Below, one piece after another: positions 16,536-24,009 of a DNA stretch of 29,313 nt (its first letter is position 1; every line of letters starts with the position of its first letter). The DNA is from CAILKP01 sp038231815 (GTDB lineage: Bacteria > Planctomycetota > Phycisphaerae > Phycisphaerales > UBA1924): assembly GCA_038231815.1 (NCBI GenBank), contig JBBRKQ010000048.1, positions 1-29,313 on the forward strand. Reading direction: 5' to 3'. The position numbers and the translations under genes are program-made. The notes below the pieces were generated by a model that did no database searches, had not been told where the DNA came from, and saw only the letters and a program-made list of their open reading frames with translations.

Positions 16536-17753
16536 TCAGCAACCAGCCGCGAAGGCGTTGATGAAGGCGATGAAGTCGGAGCCATCGATGATGCCGTCGG
16601 GCAACAGGCCGTCAGCTCCGCCGCCGGCAACATCGGCGAGGAGGTCGATGGCTGGATCACCTACTCCAAATGAGTTGATGAACGAGACGAAGTCGGAACC
16701 GTCGACAATGCCATCGGGGGTCAGGCCGCCGGGACCGCCTCCGGAAACATCTGCCAGCGAGCAGGCAGTGGGGCCGGTATTACCGAACAGACCGGGGGCA
16801 TAGGTTGCTCCGCCGCTGGGATTGACGGGGCCGATAGAAGATGCCGCATAGGCCGGATACGGCGTAGCGATGGTGCGGTCAAAGGTGCCGGTGGCCAGGT
16901 CGTAGATGGCGTGGAAACCGCCGTTACCCTGGAGTCCATCAGAAAGCAGCAGCACTTTGCCGCCACCGACGGCGAGGCCATCAACATCGGTGACACCAGC
17001 GGGATAGGTAACGACAAGGGTGAGCGCCGCACTGAGATCGCTGGCGGCGAGGGAGTACACGTTTCGGCCACCGGTGTCATCATCGTCGGCCATGAAGAAT
17101 CTGTCGGAGGCCACATCGTAATCGATGCCATCGATGGTGAAGTCAGACGCGGGTGAGACCTCAAGGGTGCGGACTGGCGTGGTCTGCCCGGTGCGGAGGT
17201 TGACCTCGTAAAGGCCTTCGGGACGGAAGGTGCCGGCCGCAACCGAGCCGGCCTGAAGGCTTCGCGTGCCGATGAGACGCTGGCGGACCGAGTCATACCC
17301 GAGGCCGGTAAGTACCACTCCGTTTGTGTTCGTGGCGGTGCTGACGACGGCGGGATCGATTTTGCACTGGGCGATGAAAGTGGCCAAACCGCTATCGTAA
17401 CTGATGGTGTAGAGATCGCTGTGAAGGCCGTTTGTGGTGATGGCGAAGAGTCGGCGATTTGCTTCATCCGCGGCGAGCCCTTGAAAGCCGGGTGCGGTGG
17501 CGGGGATCGCAGGAGTAGCGTTTAGCGGGTCAAAAAAGACGGTGCTTTCACCGGAGGTGAGGTCAAGTTTGTGAACGAAGGCCGGGTTAGGGTTGGGGAC
17601 AGAGCCTAGCGCTACAGGGCGGGTGATACAGGTGGAGAACTGGGCGTTCACGTTCGTTGCGGCGACAAGAAGCAAAGCCACAGCGAAGGCCCGCGCTGCC
17701 GAATCGGAGCGTGACGTAGTTTTAAGCCATCGTTCGGAATTTCTCTTTGTCAT
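16536..17753 (-). CDS. Secreted propeller-like protein with GC-terminal dockerin-like domain
   Basis: A 405-residue exported protein of unknown function. A signal peptide with hydrophobic core at about 19-33 ends in NVNA, cleaved near residue 37. The middle (about 45-330) has repeated segments such as FQGLAADEANRRLFAIT, TIDGIDYDVASDRFFMAD and DVDGLAVGGGKVLLLSDG that look like beta-propeller blades. The last 65 residues hold two dockerin-like halves, each with a DG-x-(I/V)-DGSDF-x2-FIN-x-F core, and end in AFAAGC with Cys as the last residue. This matches the tail annotated in Phycisphaerae as a GC-type dockerin anchor (from memory). Start ATG 17753 is supported by AAGGAG 7 nt upstream, but that site lies in a 12-bp inverted repeat that could hide it. 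Two paralogous-tail proteins lie upstream on the same strand. Confidence 0.85.
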   Translation of the reverse strand: MTKRNSERWLKTTSRSDSAARAFAVALLLVAATNVNAQFSTCITRPVALGSVPNPNPAFVHKLDLTSGESTVFFDPLNATPAIPATAPGFQGLAADEANRRLFAITTNGLHSDLYTISYDSGLATFIAQCKIDPAVVSTATNTNGVVLTGLGYDSVRQRLIGTRSLQAGSVAAGTFRPEGLYEVNLRTGQTTPVRTLEVSPASDFTIDGIDYDVASDRFFMADDDDTGGRNVYSLAASDLSAALTLVVTYPAGVTDVDGLAVGGGKVLLLSDGLQGNGGFHAIYDLATGTFDRTIATPYPAYAASSIGPVNPSGGATYAPGLFGNTGPTACSLADVSGGGPGGLTPDGIVDGSDFVSFINSFGVGDPAIDLLADVAGGGADGLLPDGIIDGSDFIAFINAFAAGC

Positions 17754-17818
17754 TTCTCAGCTCCTTGGAAGGGTAACAAATCAAACTGATCGGGAACTCA
17801 CGGTACGGAGCTGAGAAA
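17753..17818 (-). promoter_or_regulatory. Inverted repeat sequestering the ribosome binding site
   Basis: On the transcript of the 16536-17753 gene, TTTCTCAGCTCC (17818-17807) is perfectly complementary to GGAGCTGAGAAA (17764-17753), with a 42-nt loop. The second arm contains GGAG of the Shine-Dalgarno sequence and ends on the A of the ATG. Folding would block translation. The structure is seen directly; a regulatory role (thermometer, protein or ligand-controlled switch) is inference. Confidence 0.55.
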
Positions 17819-17853
17819 AAAAGGTTCTGCGGTCTTCGGGATGGGCAGCAAAC
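17816..17853 (-). terminator. Terminator-like stem and U7 run in the leader
   Basis: Reading the minus strand, GTT-(tg)-CTGC and GCAGAAC form a 7-bp stem with a 2-nt bulge and 14-nt loop, then one C and seven T. The T-run overlaps the upstream arm of the anti-Shine-Dalgarno repeat. It may terminate transcription from the FG-GAP gene upstream or attenuate the 16536-17753 gene. The remainder of the 330-bp gap 17754-18083 shows no gene. Confidence 0.4.
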
Positions 17854-18083
17854 AACTATGCGGCACGAACGGATGATATGAAATGAAGACGAAACAGCTG
17901 CTTGCCGAGGATTAGATTGTGGTAAATCCGGCTCCGTCATATGGCACACAAAGCACAGGGCTCACCGTGTTGAAGGTCACCGGGACGTGACACGGGACTT
18001 TACTTGGACTTTGTAACTGTGGAGTTGCACTTGAACTGACCGGGCGGTCCCTTAGGGTTTGCGGTCACTGCGGAGCGATCAGA

Positions 18084-19976
18084 TCAGCAACCGGCGGCGA
18101 AGGCGTTGATGAAGGCGATGAAGTCGGAGCCATCGACGGTGCCGTCGGGCGAGAGGCCGTCGAGGCCGCCGCCGGCGAGGTCGGAGAAGCAGGTTGGGAC
18201 AGGGGTGCTGGTGACGACCAACTGGGCGGTGCCAACACTTGTACTGAAACCGCCGACGCGGATGAGGTATTGACTGCCGGCGGTGCAGGGGAATGTGGCA
18301 CGAGACTGGACGCCGTTACCGCCGCAGGCGGGCGCATCATCGTTGCCAGCAAGGGCGGTGTTGGGGGCTGCGGGGCAGGTGGTGCCGGTGTAGATGGCGA
18401 CTTTGGAGTCGTAGTTCGAGCCGCAGAGGGATGCGGTTGCGGTACCGGTGTAGGTTGCCTGGAAGATGAACCAGACATCAGAGTTGACTTGGAGATCGCC
18501 GCAGCAAAATCCGAGGTTGGCTTCAGAGGGACCATCGGTGGTGGCGCCGATGGTGCTGAAGGTCAGGGAGCTGCTATCTCCGATGCGCTGGGCATTGGAA
18601 CAGTTGTCATTGGAGATGCCAAGCGGTGCCGGGGTGACGGCGAGCACGGCTACAGCACTGGTGCTGACCGTGGCCGCCCCGCCGCAGGCTGACGGGCTGG
18701 TGACGACCAAGTCGTAGGCAGCCATATCACCGACAAGAGCGGGGTTGATGGTGAGCGAGGGGGTGGTGGTGCCGGATACAGCACCGCCGTTTGCCATGGG
18801 ACTGCCGTTGCGGCGCCATTGATACGTGAGGGTGTTGCCGAAGCCATTGGCGGCCGCGTTGAACGCGGCGGGAGTGCCCGACTGCACGACTTGGCTTGAT
18901 GGCTGTTGCGTGAACGTCGGCGGGGGGTAGCCGGGTGCGGTGTTGCTAAGGACGGAGACGTTGTTATCGTCGTAGTTCGCCACGGCGAGGTCGGGCTTGC
19001 CGTCGGCGTTGAAGTCCCCCACGGCCACGGAGAACGGGTTGTTGCCCACGGTGTAGTTGACCGCCGCGGCCAAGGTGCCGTCCGCGTTGCCCGGCAGGAT
19101 GGACATCCTGCTGCCACCCTCGGTCACCACGGCGAGGTCGGGCCGGCCATCGCCATTGAAGTCGCCCACGGCCACGGAGAACGAGCCGAAGCCCACCGCG
19201 AAATTGGTCGCTGCGGCGAAGGCGCCCGTGCCCGTGCCCAGCAGGATGGAGACGTTGCCGCTGCTGTTGTTCGCCACGGCGAGGTCGGGCCGGCCGTCAC
19301 CGTTGAAGTCCCCCACGGCTACGGAGAGCGGGCCGGTGCCCACCGCGAAGTTCGCCCGAACGCCGAAGGCGCCCGTGCCCGTGCCCAGCAGGATGGAGAC
19401 GTTGTTGCTGGTGAAGTTCGCCACAGCGAGGTCGGGCTTGCCATCGCCGTTGAAGTCGCCCACGGCCACGGAGATCGGGTTAACGCCCGCGGCGTAGTTG
19501 ACCGCAGCGGCGAAGGTGCCGTTGGCGTTGCCGAGCAGGATGGACACGTTGCCGCTGTTGGAGTTCGCCACGGCGAGGTCGGGCCTGCCGTCGGCGTTGA
19601 AGTCGCCCACGGCCACGGAGATCGGGCCTAAGCCCACCGCGAAGTTCGTCGCCGCACCGAAGGTGCCCGTGCCCGTGCCTAGCAGAATCGAGACACTGTT
19701 TCCTCCAGTGCCATTGAAGGAGTTCGCCACGGCGAGGTCGGGCCTGCCGTCGCCGTTGAAGTCCGCTGCGGCCACGGATCTCGGGTTGGTGCCCACGGTG
19801 TAGTTGACGGCGGGAGCGATGGAGAGCGGGCATTGGGCGAAGGCGGGAGAAGAGGTGGCCAGCATCGCCGCGGCGGCGGTGAGGAGGCAGGCGGCCAGCG
19901 AAGCGAGTGCTTGCCGCGGGCGGGAAGGGGGCCGGGTGACGGTGGCGAGCGACGAAGTGCAGTTTAGTGGGAGCAT
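18084..19976 (-). CDS. Secreted FG-GAP/VCBS repeat protein with Ig-like, PPC-like and GC-terminal dockerin-like domains
   Basis: A 630-residue exported protein. The signal peptide ends in AFA, cleaved near residue 47. Six FG-GAP/VCBS units follow, each marked by DFNGDGRPDLAVAN-type calcium loops starting at Asp72, 125, 174, 223, 272 and 321; five intervals hold 49 residues except the first, which is 53. An Ig-like domain (about 350-445) carries NTLTYQWRRNG. Residues about 452-590, starting NDNCSNAQRIG, resemble a PPC-like beta domain with several cysteines. The tail (596-630) is a single dockerin-like unit ending AFAAGC. FG-GAP repeats generally form beta-propellers that bind calcium; the ligand is unknown. 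AAGGA stands 9 nt before ATG 19976. It is a clear paralogue of the next gene and probably arose by duplication. Confidence 0.9.
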   Translation of the reverse strand: MLPLNCTSSLATVTRPPSRPRQALASLAACLLTAAAAMLATSSPAFAQCPLSIAPAVNYTVGTNPRSVAAADFNGDGRPDLAVANSFNGTGGNSVSILLGTGTGTFGAATNFAVGLGPISVAVGDFNADGRPDLAVANSNSGNVSILLGNANGTFAAAVNYAAGVNPISVAVGDFNGDGKPDLAVANFTSNNVSILLGTGTGAFGVRANFAVGTGPLSVAVGDFNGDGRPDLAVANNSSGNVSILLGTGTGAFAAATNFAVGFGSFSVAVGDFNGDGRPDLAVVTEGGSRMSILPGNADGTLAAAVNYTVGNNPFSVAVGDFNADGKPDLAVANYDDNNVSVLSNTAPGYPPPTFTQQPSSQVVQSGTPAAFNAAANGFGNTLTYQWRRNGSPMANGGAVSGTTTPSLTINPALVGDMAAYDLVVTSPSACGGAATVSTSAVAVLAVTPAPLGISNDNCSNAQRIGDSSSLTFSTIGATTDGPSEANLGFCCGDLQVNSDVWFIFQATYTGTATASLCGSNYDSKVAIYTGTTCPAAPNTALAGNDDAPACGGNGVQSRATFPCTAGSQYLIRVGGFSTSVGTAQLVVTSTPVPTCFSDLAGGGLDGLSPDGTVDGSDFIAFINAFAAGC

Positions 19977-19994
19977 GTTTTAAAATCCTTGAGA
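19969..19994 (-). promoter_or_regulatory. Conserved ribosome binding/start block
   Basis: The block around the start (AAGGA, then TTTTAAAAC, then ATG) is identical at 25 of 26 positions to 21845-21870 at the paralogue. AAGGA is the Shine-Dalgarno element, and the A/T-only spacer should stay unfolded. Confidence 0.6.
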
Positions 19995-20175
19995 GGTGAT
20001 GCGGTGCGGCGTGTTGACCTTTGGGTATAACCCCATGATGGGGCGTTGCACGCGAATAGCAGCTTCAAGGCTCGAGAAATGCTACGCCAAGCGTTGGGGC
20101 GTGTGCGCTGCGGCTTTGTGCGTTGCTTTGGGTGAAGTTGGGGGGTTTGGGGGTGTGCTTGTTTTGGTTGGGCGG

Positions 20176-20208
20176 TGCGCAGGACATCACCTGGAAAGGC
20201 GATGCTAC
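20176..20208. repeat. REP-like hairpin repeat, copy 2
   Basis: The core CATCACCTGGAAAGGCGATG forms the same 8-bp stem as copy 1 with one A-C mismatch and a GGAA loop, flanked by TGCGCAGGA and CTAC. It lies 34 nt past the stop of the FG-GAP gene at 20242. Confidence 0.7.
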
Positions 20209-20241
20209 CAGGTCGGGTTGGGAGTGGGCTTGGGGTTGCGT

Positions 20242-21852
20242 TTAGCACCCGGCGGCGAAGGCGTTGATGAAGGCGATGAAGTCGGAGCCATCGACCGTGC
20301 CATCGGGGGAGAGGCCGTTTGCGCCGCCACCGGCGAGGTCCGCGATGCATTGGGCGACTGTTGGGGGAGTGACGGCGAGCACGGCGGGGTCGCTGATGAC
20401 GATCTGTTCGGGGCTGCCGCACGCTGCCGGGCTGATCACCAAGAGGTCGTACGTGGCGACATCACTCAGCAGCACGGGGTTGATGGTGAGCGATTGGGTG
20501 GTGTTGCCGGTGATTCTGCCGCCGCCGATGAGCGGTACGCCGTTGCGGCGCCACTTGTAGCTAAGTGTGTTGCCGAAGCCGTTGGCTGCGGCGGTGAACG
20601 TGGCGGTGTCGCCTGATGCGATGAACTGGACCGGGGCTGGCTGCAGGGTGAGTACCGGTGGGGAGAAGCCGCCGATGTTTCGCAGGATGGAGACGTTGTT
20701 GCTGGCGAAGTTTGTTACGGCTAGGTCGAGGCGGGCGTCGCCGTTGAAATCACCTATGGCCACGCAAGATGGTTGGATGCCAGCGGCGAAGCTTACTTCG
20801 GGGGAAAAGATACCGCCGGCGTCACCGAGCAGGATGGAAAGGGTGTCATTGCTCTCGTTTGCCAGGGCGAGGTCGGGCCTGCCGTCGCCATTGAAGTCGC
20901 CCACTGTCACGGATCTTGGGTTGGGACCCGAAGGGTAACTGACCTCAGGGGAAAAGACTCCGCCCGCGTTGCCCAGCAGGATGGACACGGTGCTGTCGCT
21001 GTTGTTCGCCACGGCGAGGTCGGGCCGGCCGTCGTTGTTGAAGTCTCCCACGGCTACGGAGTACGGGGTAAGGCCCACGGCGTAATTGACCGCGGCGGCG
21101 AAGGTGCCGCCGGGGTTGCACAGCAGGATGGAGACATTAGCGCTGTTCGCGTTGGCCACGGCGAGATCGGGTCTGCCGTCGCTGTTGAAGTCTCCGACGG
21201 CCACGGAGTACGGTCTGCTGCCTGCGGGGTAGTTGACCGCGACAGCAAAGGTGCCGCCGGGGTTACCCAGCAGGATGGAGACGTTGTTGCTGAAGAAGTT
21301 TGCCACGGCGAGGTCGGGCCTGCCGTCGTTGTTGAAGTCTCCCACGGCCACTGAGTTTGGGAAAGTACCGACCGCGTAGTTGACTGCAGCGGCGAACGTG
21401 CCGCCGGCATTGCCCAGTAGGATGGAGACGTTGCTGGTCGCGTAGTTCGCCACGGCAAGGTCGGGCTTGCCGTCGCCGTTGAAGTCAGCCACGACCACTG
21501 AAGTTGGGGAAGTACCCACGGCGTAGTTGACCGCAGCGGCGAAGGTGCCCGTGGCCGTAGCCAGCAGGATGGAGACGTTGTTGCTGTCGTCGTTCACCAC
21601 GGCGAGGTCGGGCCGGCCGTCGCCGTTGAAGTCGGCCACGGCCACCGAGAGCGGGCGAGCGCCCACGGCATAGTTGACGGCGGGGGCAAACGAGGGGGGG
21701 CATTGCGCGTGGGCTGTGGAAGCGGTCGCCAGCATCGCCGCGGCGGTGGTGAGCAGGCCGGTGGCCAGCGAAGCGAACGCTCGCCGCGGGCGGGAAGCAG
21801 AGCGGGTGACGGTGGCGGTGGTGGCCCATGAAGTGCGGTTGTGCGGGAGCAT
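20242..21852 (-). CDS. Secreted FG-GAP/VCBS repeat protein (seven units) with Ig-like and GC-terminal dockerin-like domains
   Basis: A 536-residue exported paralogue of the neighbouring 630-residue protein. The signal peptide ends AHA, cleaved near residue 49. Seven FG-GAP/VCBS units start at Asp74 and repeat every 49 residues exactly (74, 123, 172, 221, 270, 319, 368), which fits a seven-bladed propeller. The sixth keeps DFNGDGRPDLALAN while the seventh is eroded to DFNGDARLDLAVTN. An Ig-like domain (about 398-490) carries NTLSYKWRRNG. The PPC-like domain of the paralogue is missing. The last 35 residues form one dockerin-like unit ending AFAAGC. AAGGA lies 9 nt before ATG 21852. A REP-like repeat follows the stop. 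Likely a surface or extracellular calcium-binding protein; function unknown. Confidence 0.9.
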   Translation of the reverse strand: MLPHNRTSWATTATVTRSASRPRRAFASLATGLLTTAAAMLATASTAHAQCPPSFAPAVNYAVGARPLSVAVADFNGDGRPDLAVVNDDSNNVSILLATATGTFAAAVNYAVGTSPTSVVVADFNGDGKPDLAVANYATSNVSILLGNAGGTFAAAVNYAVGTFPNSVAVGDFNNDGRPDLAVANFFSNNVSILLGNPGGTFAVAVNYPAGSRPYSVAVGDFNSDGRPDLAVANANSANVSILLCNPGGTFAAAVNYAVGLTPYSVAVGDFNNDGRPDLAVANNSDSTVSILLGNAGGVFSPEVSYPSGPNPRSVTVGDFNGDGRPDLALANESNDTLSILLGDAGGIFSPEVSFAAGIQPSCVAIGDFNGDARLDLAVTNFASNNVSILRNIGGFSPPVLTLQPAPVQFIASGDTATFTAAANGFGNTLSYKWRRNGVPLIGGGRITGNTTQSLTINPVLLSDVATYDLLVISPAACGSPEQIVISDPAVLAVTPPTVAQCIADLAGGGANGLSPDGTVDGSDFIAFINAFAAGC

Positions 21853-21870
21853 GGTTTAAAATCCTTGAGA
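21845..21870 (-). promoter_or_regulatory. Conserved ribosome binding/start block (paralogue)
   Basis: This is the partner of 19969-19994, differing at one position. Conservation of the start block while flanking leader sequence differs suggests that the duplication included only the immediate 5' end of the mRNA, or that selection keeps this translation start. Confidence 0.55.
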
Positions 21871-21900
21871 CGGGCCGCGGTGCGACGGATTGATGCGACA

Positions 21901-21927
21901 ATCCCAGAATGGGATGGGCCTTGGCCC
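21901..21927. promoter_or_regulatory. Two short hairpins upstream of the FG-GAP gene
   Basis: ATCCCA-GAA-TGGGAT (21901-21915) and GGGCC-TT-GGCCC (21916-21927) lie back to back, 49 bp upstream of ATG 21852. The paralogue has CCCCATGATGGGG at a comparable distance (20030-20042). They may be operators or leader stems. Otherwise the gap 21853-22337 holds only REP-like copy 3 and no gene. Confidence 0.3.
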
Positions 21928-22191
21928 TTTGGCGGAGATCACGGGCCAGTGACAATTATGAACGATGTTTGGGATTTGGCCACACAAATGTGCGTGCGTT
22001 ATGAGTGAAGCTGGGGGATCTGAGGGAATCGACTAGGAGCGGGTTTGGGTGCGATACTGGCTTTGCAGATGCAACGGGATAGGTCGGGTTGTCTTCGGGC
22101 TGGTGGCGCGGCGTTCGGGCGCAATGGTGAAACGACGGCTTGTATTCGGACCGCGGCGGTTTGATGATGTGCGGTTGTTCTAGCTGGGTAG

Positions 22192-22224
22192 AGCGCAGGA
22201 CATCCCCTAGAAAGGTGATGCTAC
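22192..22224. repeat. REP-like hairpin repeat, copy 3
   Basis: The core CATCCCCTAGAAAGGTGATG forms the same stem with one C-T mismatch and AGAA loop, flanked by AGCGCAGGA and CTAC. It lies 114 nt upstream of the dehydrogenase-like gene at 22338, so this copy is in a divergent-promoter region rather than a 3' end. Confidence 0.65.
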
Positions 22225-22337
22225 TGGGGTGGGATGGGGCGGCGAGCAAAACTCGAAGCAATTGCAATAGATGGCGATGGCACGCACATTCGTTGATAGA
22301 ACCCGGCCCTGCCTTCGCAACCGCTCGGAGATTACCC

Positions 22338-23888
22338 ATGAACACTTCAAAACGCGTCTTTCCATTTGGCCGCCGGTTGGTTGGGGTTCCCGCTGCGGCG
22401 GCGGTCGCAGCTTTGGCGGTTTGTGCTGTGTCGGCGCACGCAGCGCGGGCGGATGGGACGCCGCTGGTGATGCTGGATCCGAACCTCGAGGCATCTGTGT
22501 TTGTGGCTGGGCTGGTTCAACCGATTGGTGTTGTGTTTTTGAACACGCCGGGTGTGGCATCGGACATGCTGGTGCTGGAGAAGGCATCGGGAAAGGTTTT
22601 GCGGGTCATCGGCGGTGTGATTCAGCCGACGCCGGCGCTGGATCTGGCGGTGAATTCCAATTCTGAGCGCGGGCTGCTGAGCATGGTTCTTGATCCGGCC
22701 TTTGCGACGAATCATTTCGCGTACGTTCGCTGGACGGAAAGCAGCACGGGGGCGGACAGCACGGTTGCGTTGGAGACACCGCTGCTGGGCAATCGGGTTG
22801 ATCGATTTGTGTGGAACGGGAGCACGCTGACGTTCTCTGCACCGGTAATTGCGATGCGATCGCTGCAGACAGACAACATTGCAGTGGCGGGGCACCCGGG
22901 CAGCAACAACGCGAACCCGGCGGGCAACCACAACGGCGGTGTGATGAAATTTGGGCCGGACGGCAAGCTGTATGTGTTTATGGGCGATCAGGGGAGGCGC
23001 GGGTGGATGCAGAACCTGGCCAATGGGCCGTTTTTGTCATCGCCGCTCGTGGATGACACGTTTGGCGGACCTGCACCTGACAATGCGCACCTTTCGGGGG
23101 TGATTCTGCGGCTGAACACCAACGGCACAGCGCCTGCGGACAACCCTTTCTTTGCAGCGGGATCCGCGATCGGTGGGGAGATTGGTGCGAACATTCAGAA
23201 GGTGTTCTCTTACGGCCATCGCAACGGGTTTGGGATGGCGTTTGATCCGCAGTCGGGTAGTTTGTGGGATACAGAGAATGCGGATGATGCGTTTAGCGAG
23301 CTCAACCGGGTGATACCGGGGATGAACGGCGGTTGGGTGCAGCTTGCCGGGCCGCTGTCGCGGTTTGCGCAGTTTAAGTCCATCGAGACGAAGCTGTTTA
23401 ACAGTGCGCTGCAGCAGGTGCGGTTTCCGCCGACGCGGATTGCGTACACAGCCGCGGCCGCGGTGAACCGGATGTTCATGCTGCCAGGGGCTGTGTATCA
23501 AGATCCGGATTTTTCGTGGGTGTACGAAATCGGCCCTGCAGGCACGACGTTTATTGTGGGTGATGCGCTCGGAGCGGAGTACAACGGGACCCTATGGATT
23601 GGCTCGGCCCGCGGGTTCTCGCAGGTGGGCGGCAATGGCGGGAGCCTGTATCGATTCAAGATGACAGCCGACCGGCTGCACGTGGATGTGAGTGCGGATC
23701 CGCGGCTGGCGGATCGGGTGGCGGACAATTTGCTGCGGACACAGAAGTTTGATGGGACCGAGAGCGAGACGCTGCAGATGGGCCGTGGGTTTGGTACGAC
23801 GCCAGACATTGAGCAGGGGCCGGATGGCAACCTGTACGTGGTATCGGTGACCGATAATGTAATTTATCGGGTCCGCCGGCGGCCATGA
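22338..23888 (+). CDS. Secreted PQQ-dependent glucose/sorbosone dehydrogenase-like protein
   Basis: A 516-residue exported protein of the GSDH family (soluble PQQ-dependent aldose dehydrogenase-like six-bladed propellers). The N-terminus is a signal peptide ending near AHAARA. Family motifs appear in order: ERGLLSMVLDPAF, NHNGGVMKFGPDGKLYVFMGD with His198 matching the catalytic His of the family, IQKVFSYGHRNGFGMAFDP, and a DAFSELNRVIPGMNGGW segment. Members oxidise sugars with PQQ in the periplasm; substrate and cofactor cannot be read here. ATG 22338 was chosen because GGAG (22327-22330) is 7 nt upstream and the signal peptide starts there; the frame is open 66 codons further up without similarity. 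Unlike its neighbours it has no GC-terminal domain or PEP-CTERM tail, so it should be soluble. Confidence 0.87.
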   Translation: MNTSKRVFPFGRRLVGVPAAAAVAALAVCAVSAHAARADGTPLVMLDPNLEASVFVAGLVQPIGVVFLNTPGVASDMLVLEKASGKVLRVIGGVIQPTPALDLAVNSNSERGLLSMVLDPAFATNHFAYVRWTESSTGADSTVALETPLLGNRVDRFVWNGSTLTFSAPVIAMRSLQTDNIAVAGHPGSNNANPAGNHNGGVMKFGPDGKLYVFMGDQGRRGWMQNLANGPFLSSPLVDDTFGGPAPDNAHLSGVILRLNTNGTAPADNPFFAAGSAIGGEIGANIQKVFSYGHRNGFGMAFDPQSGSLWDTENADDAFSELNRVIPGMNGGWVQLAGPLSRFAQFKSIETKLFNSALQQVRFPPTRIAYTAAAAVNRMFMLPGAVYQDPDFSWVYEIGPAGTTFIVGDALGAEYNGTLWIGSARGFSQVGGNGGSLYRFKMTADRLHVDVSADPRLADRVADNLLRTQKFDGTESETLQMGRGFGTTPDIEQGPDGNLYVVSVTDNVIYRVRRRP

Positions 23889-24009
23889 GCGCGAATCAAG
23901 GCGGGAGCGGGGAGCGGTGCGTGTGTGATTGATTGGGTTTGGCGGCAATGCGGAAAACAACAGAACGATCGAGACCACAATCGGATCGCAGCAATCAAGG
24001 AGAGCGATG

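Noticed and set aside
18906..19631. 241-codon repetitive open frame on the + strand over the FG-GAP repeats
   Set aside because: The 147-nt repeat is a multiple of three, so any frame that is open once stays open; the minus strand has signal peptide, calcium loops and the tail. The similar frame at 20773-21354 is rejected for the same reason.
16461..22224. CRISPR array formed by the three 33-nt repeats
   Set aside because: Copies are 2-4 kb apart with genes between them; there are no regular spacers and no cas genes.
22180..22235. tRNA-like segment (TAGCTGGGTAGAGC) near REP copy 3
   Set aside because: It looks like a D-arm but no T-arm or acceptor stem follows, and the right part belongs to the REP-like repeat.
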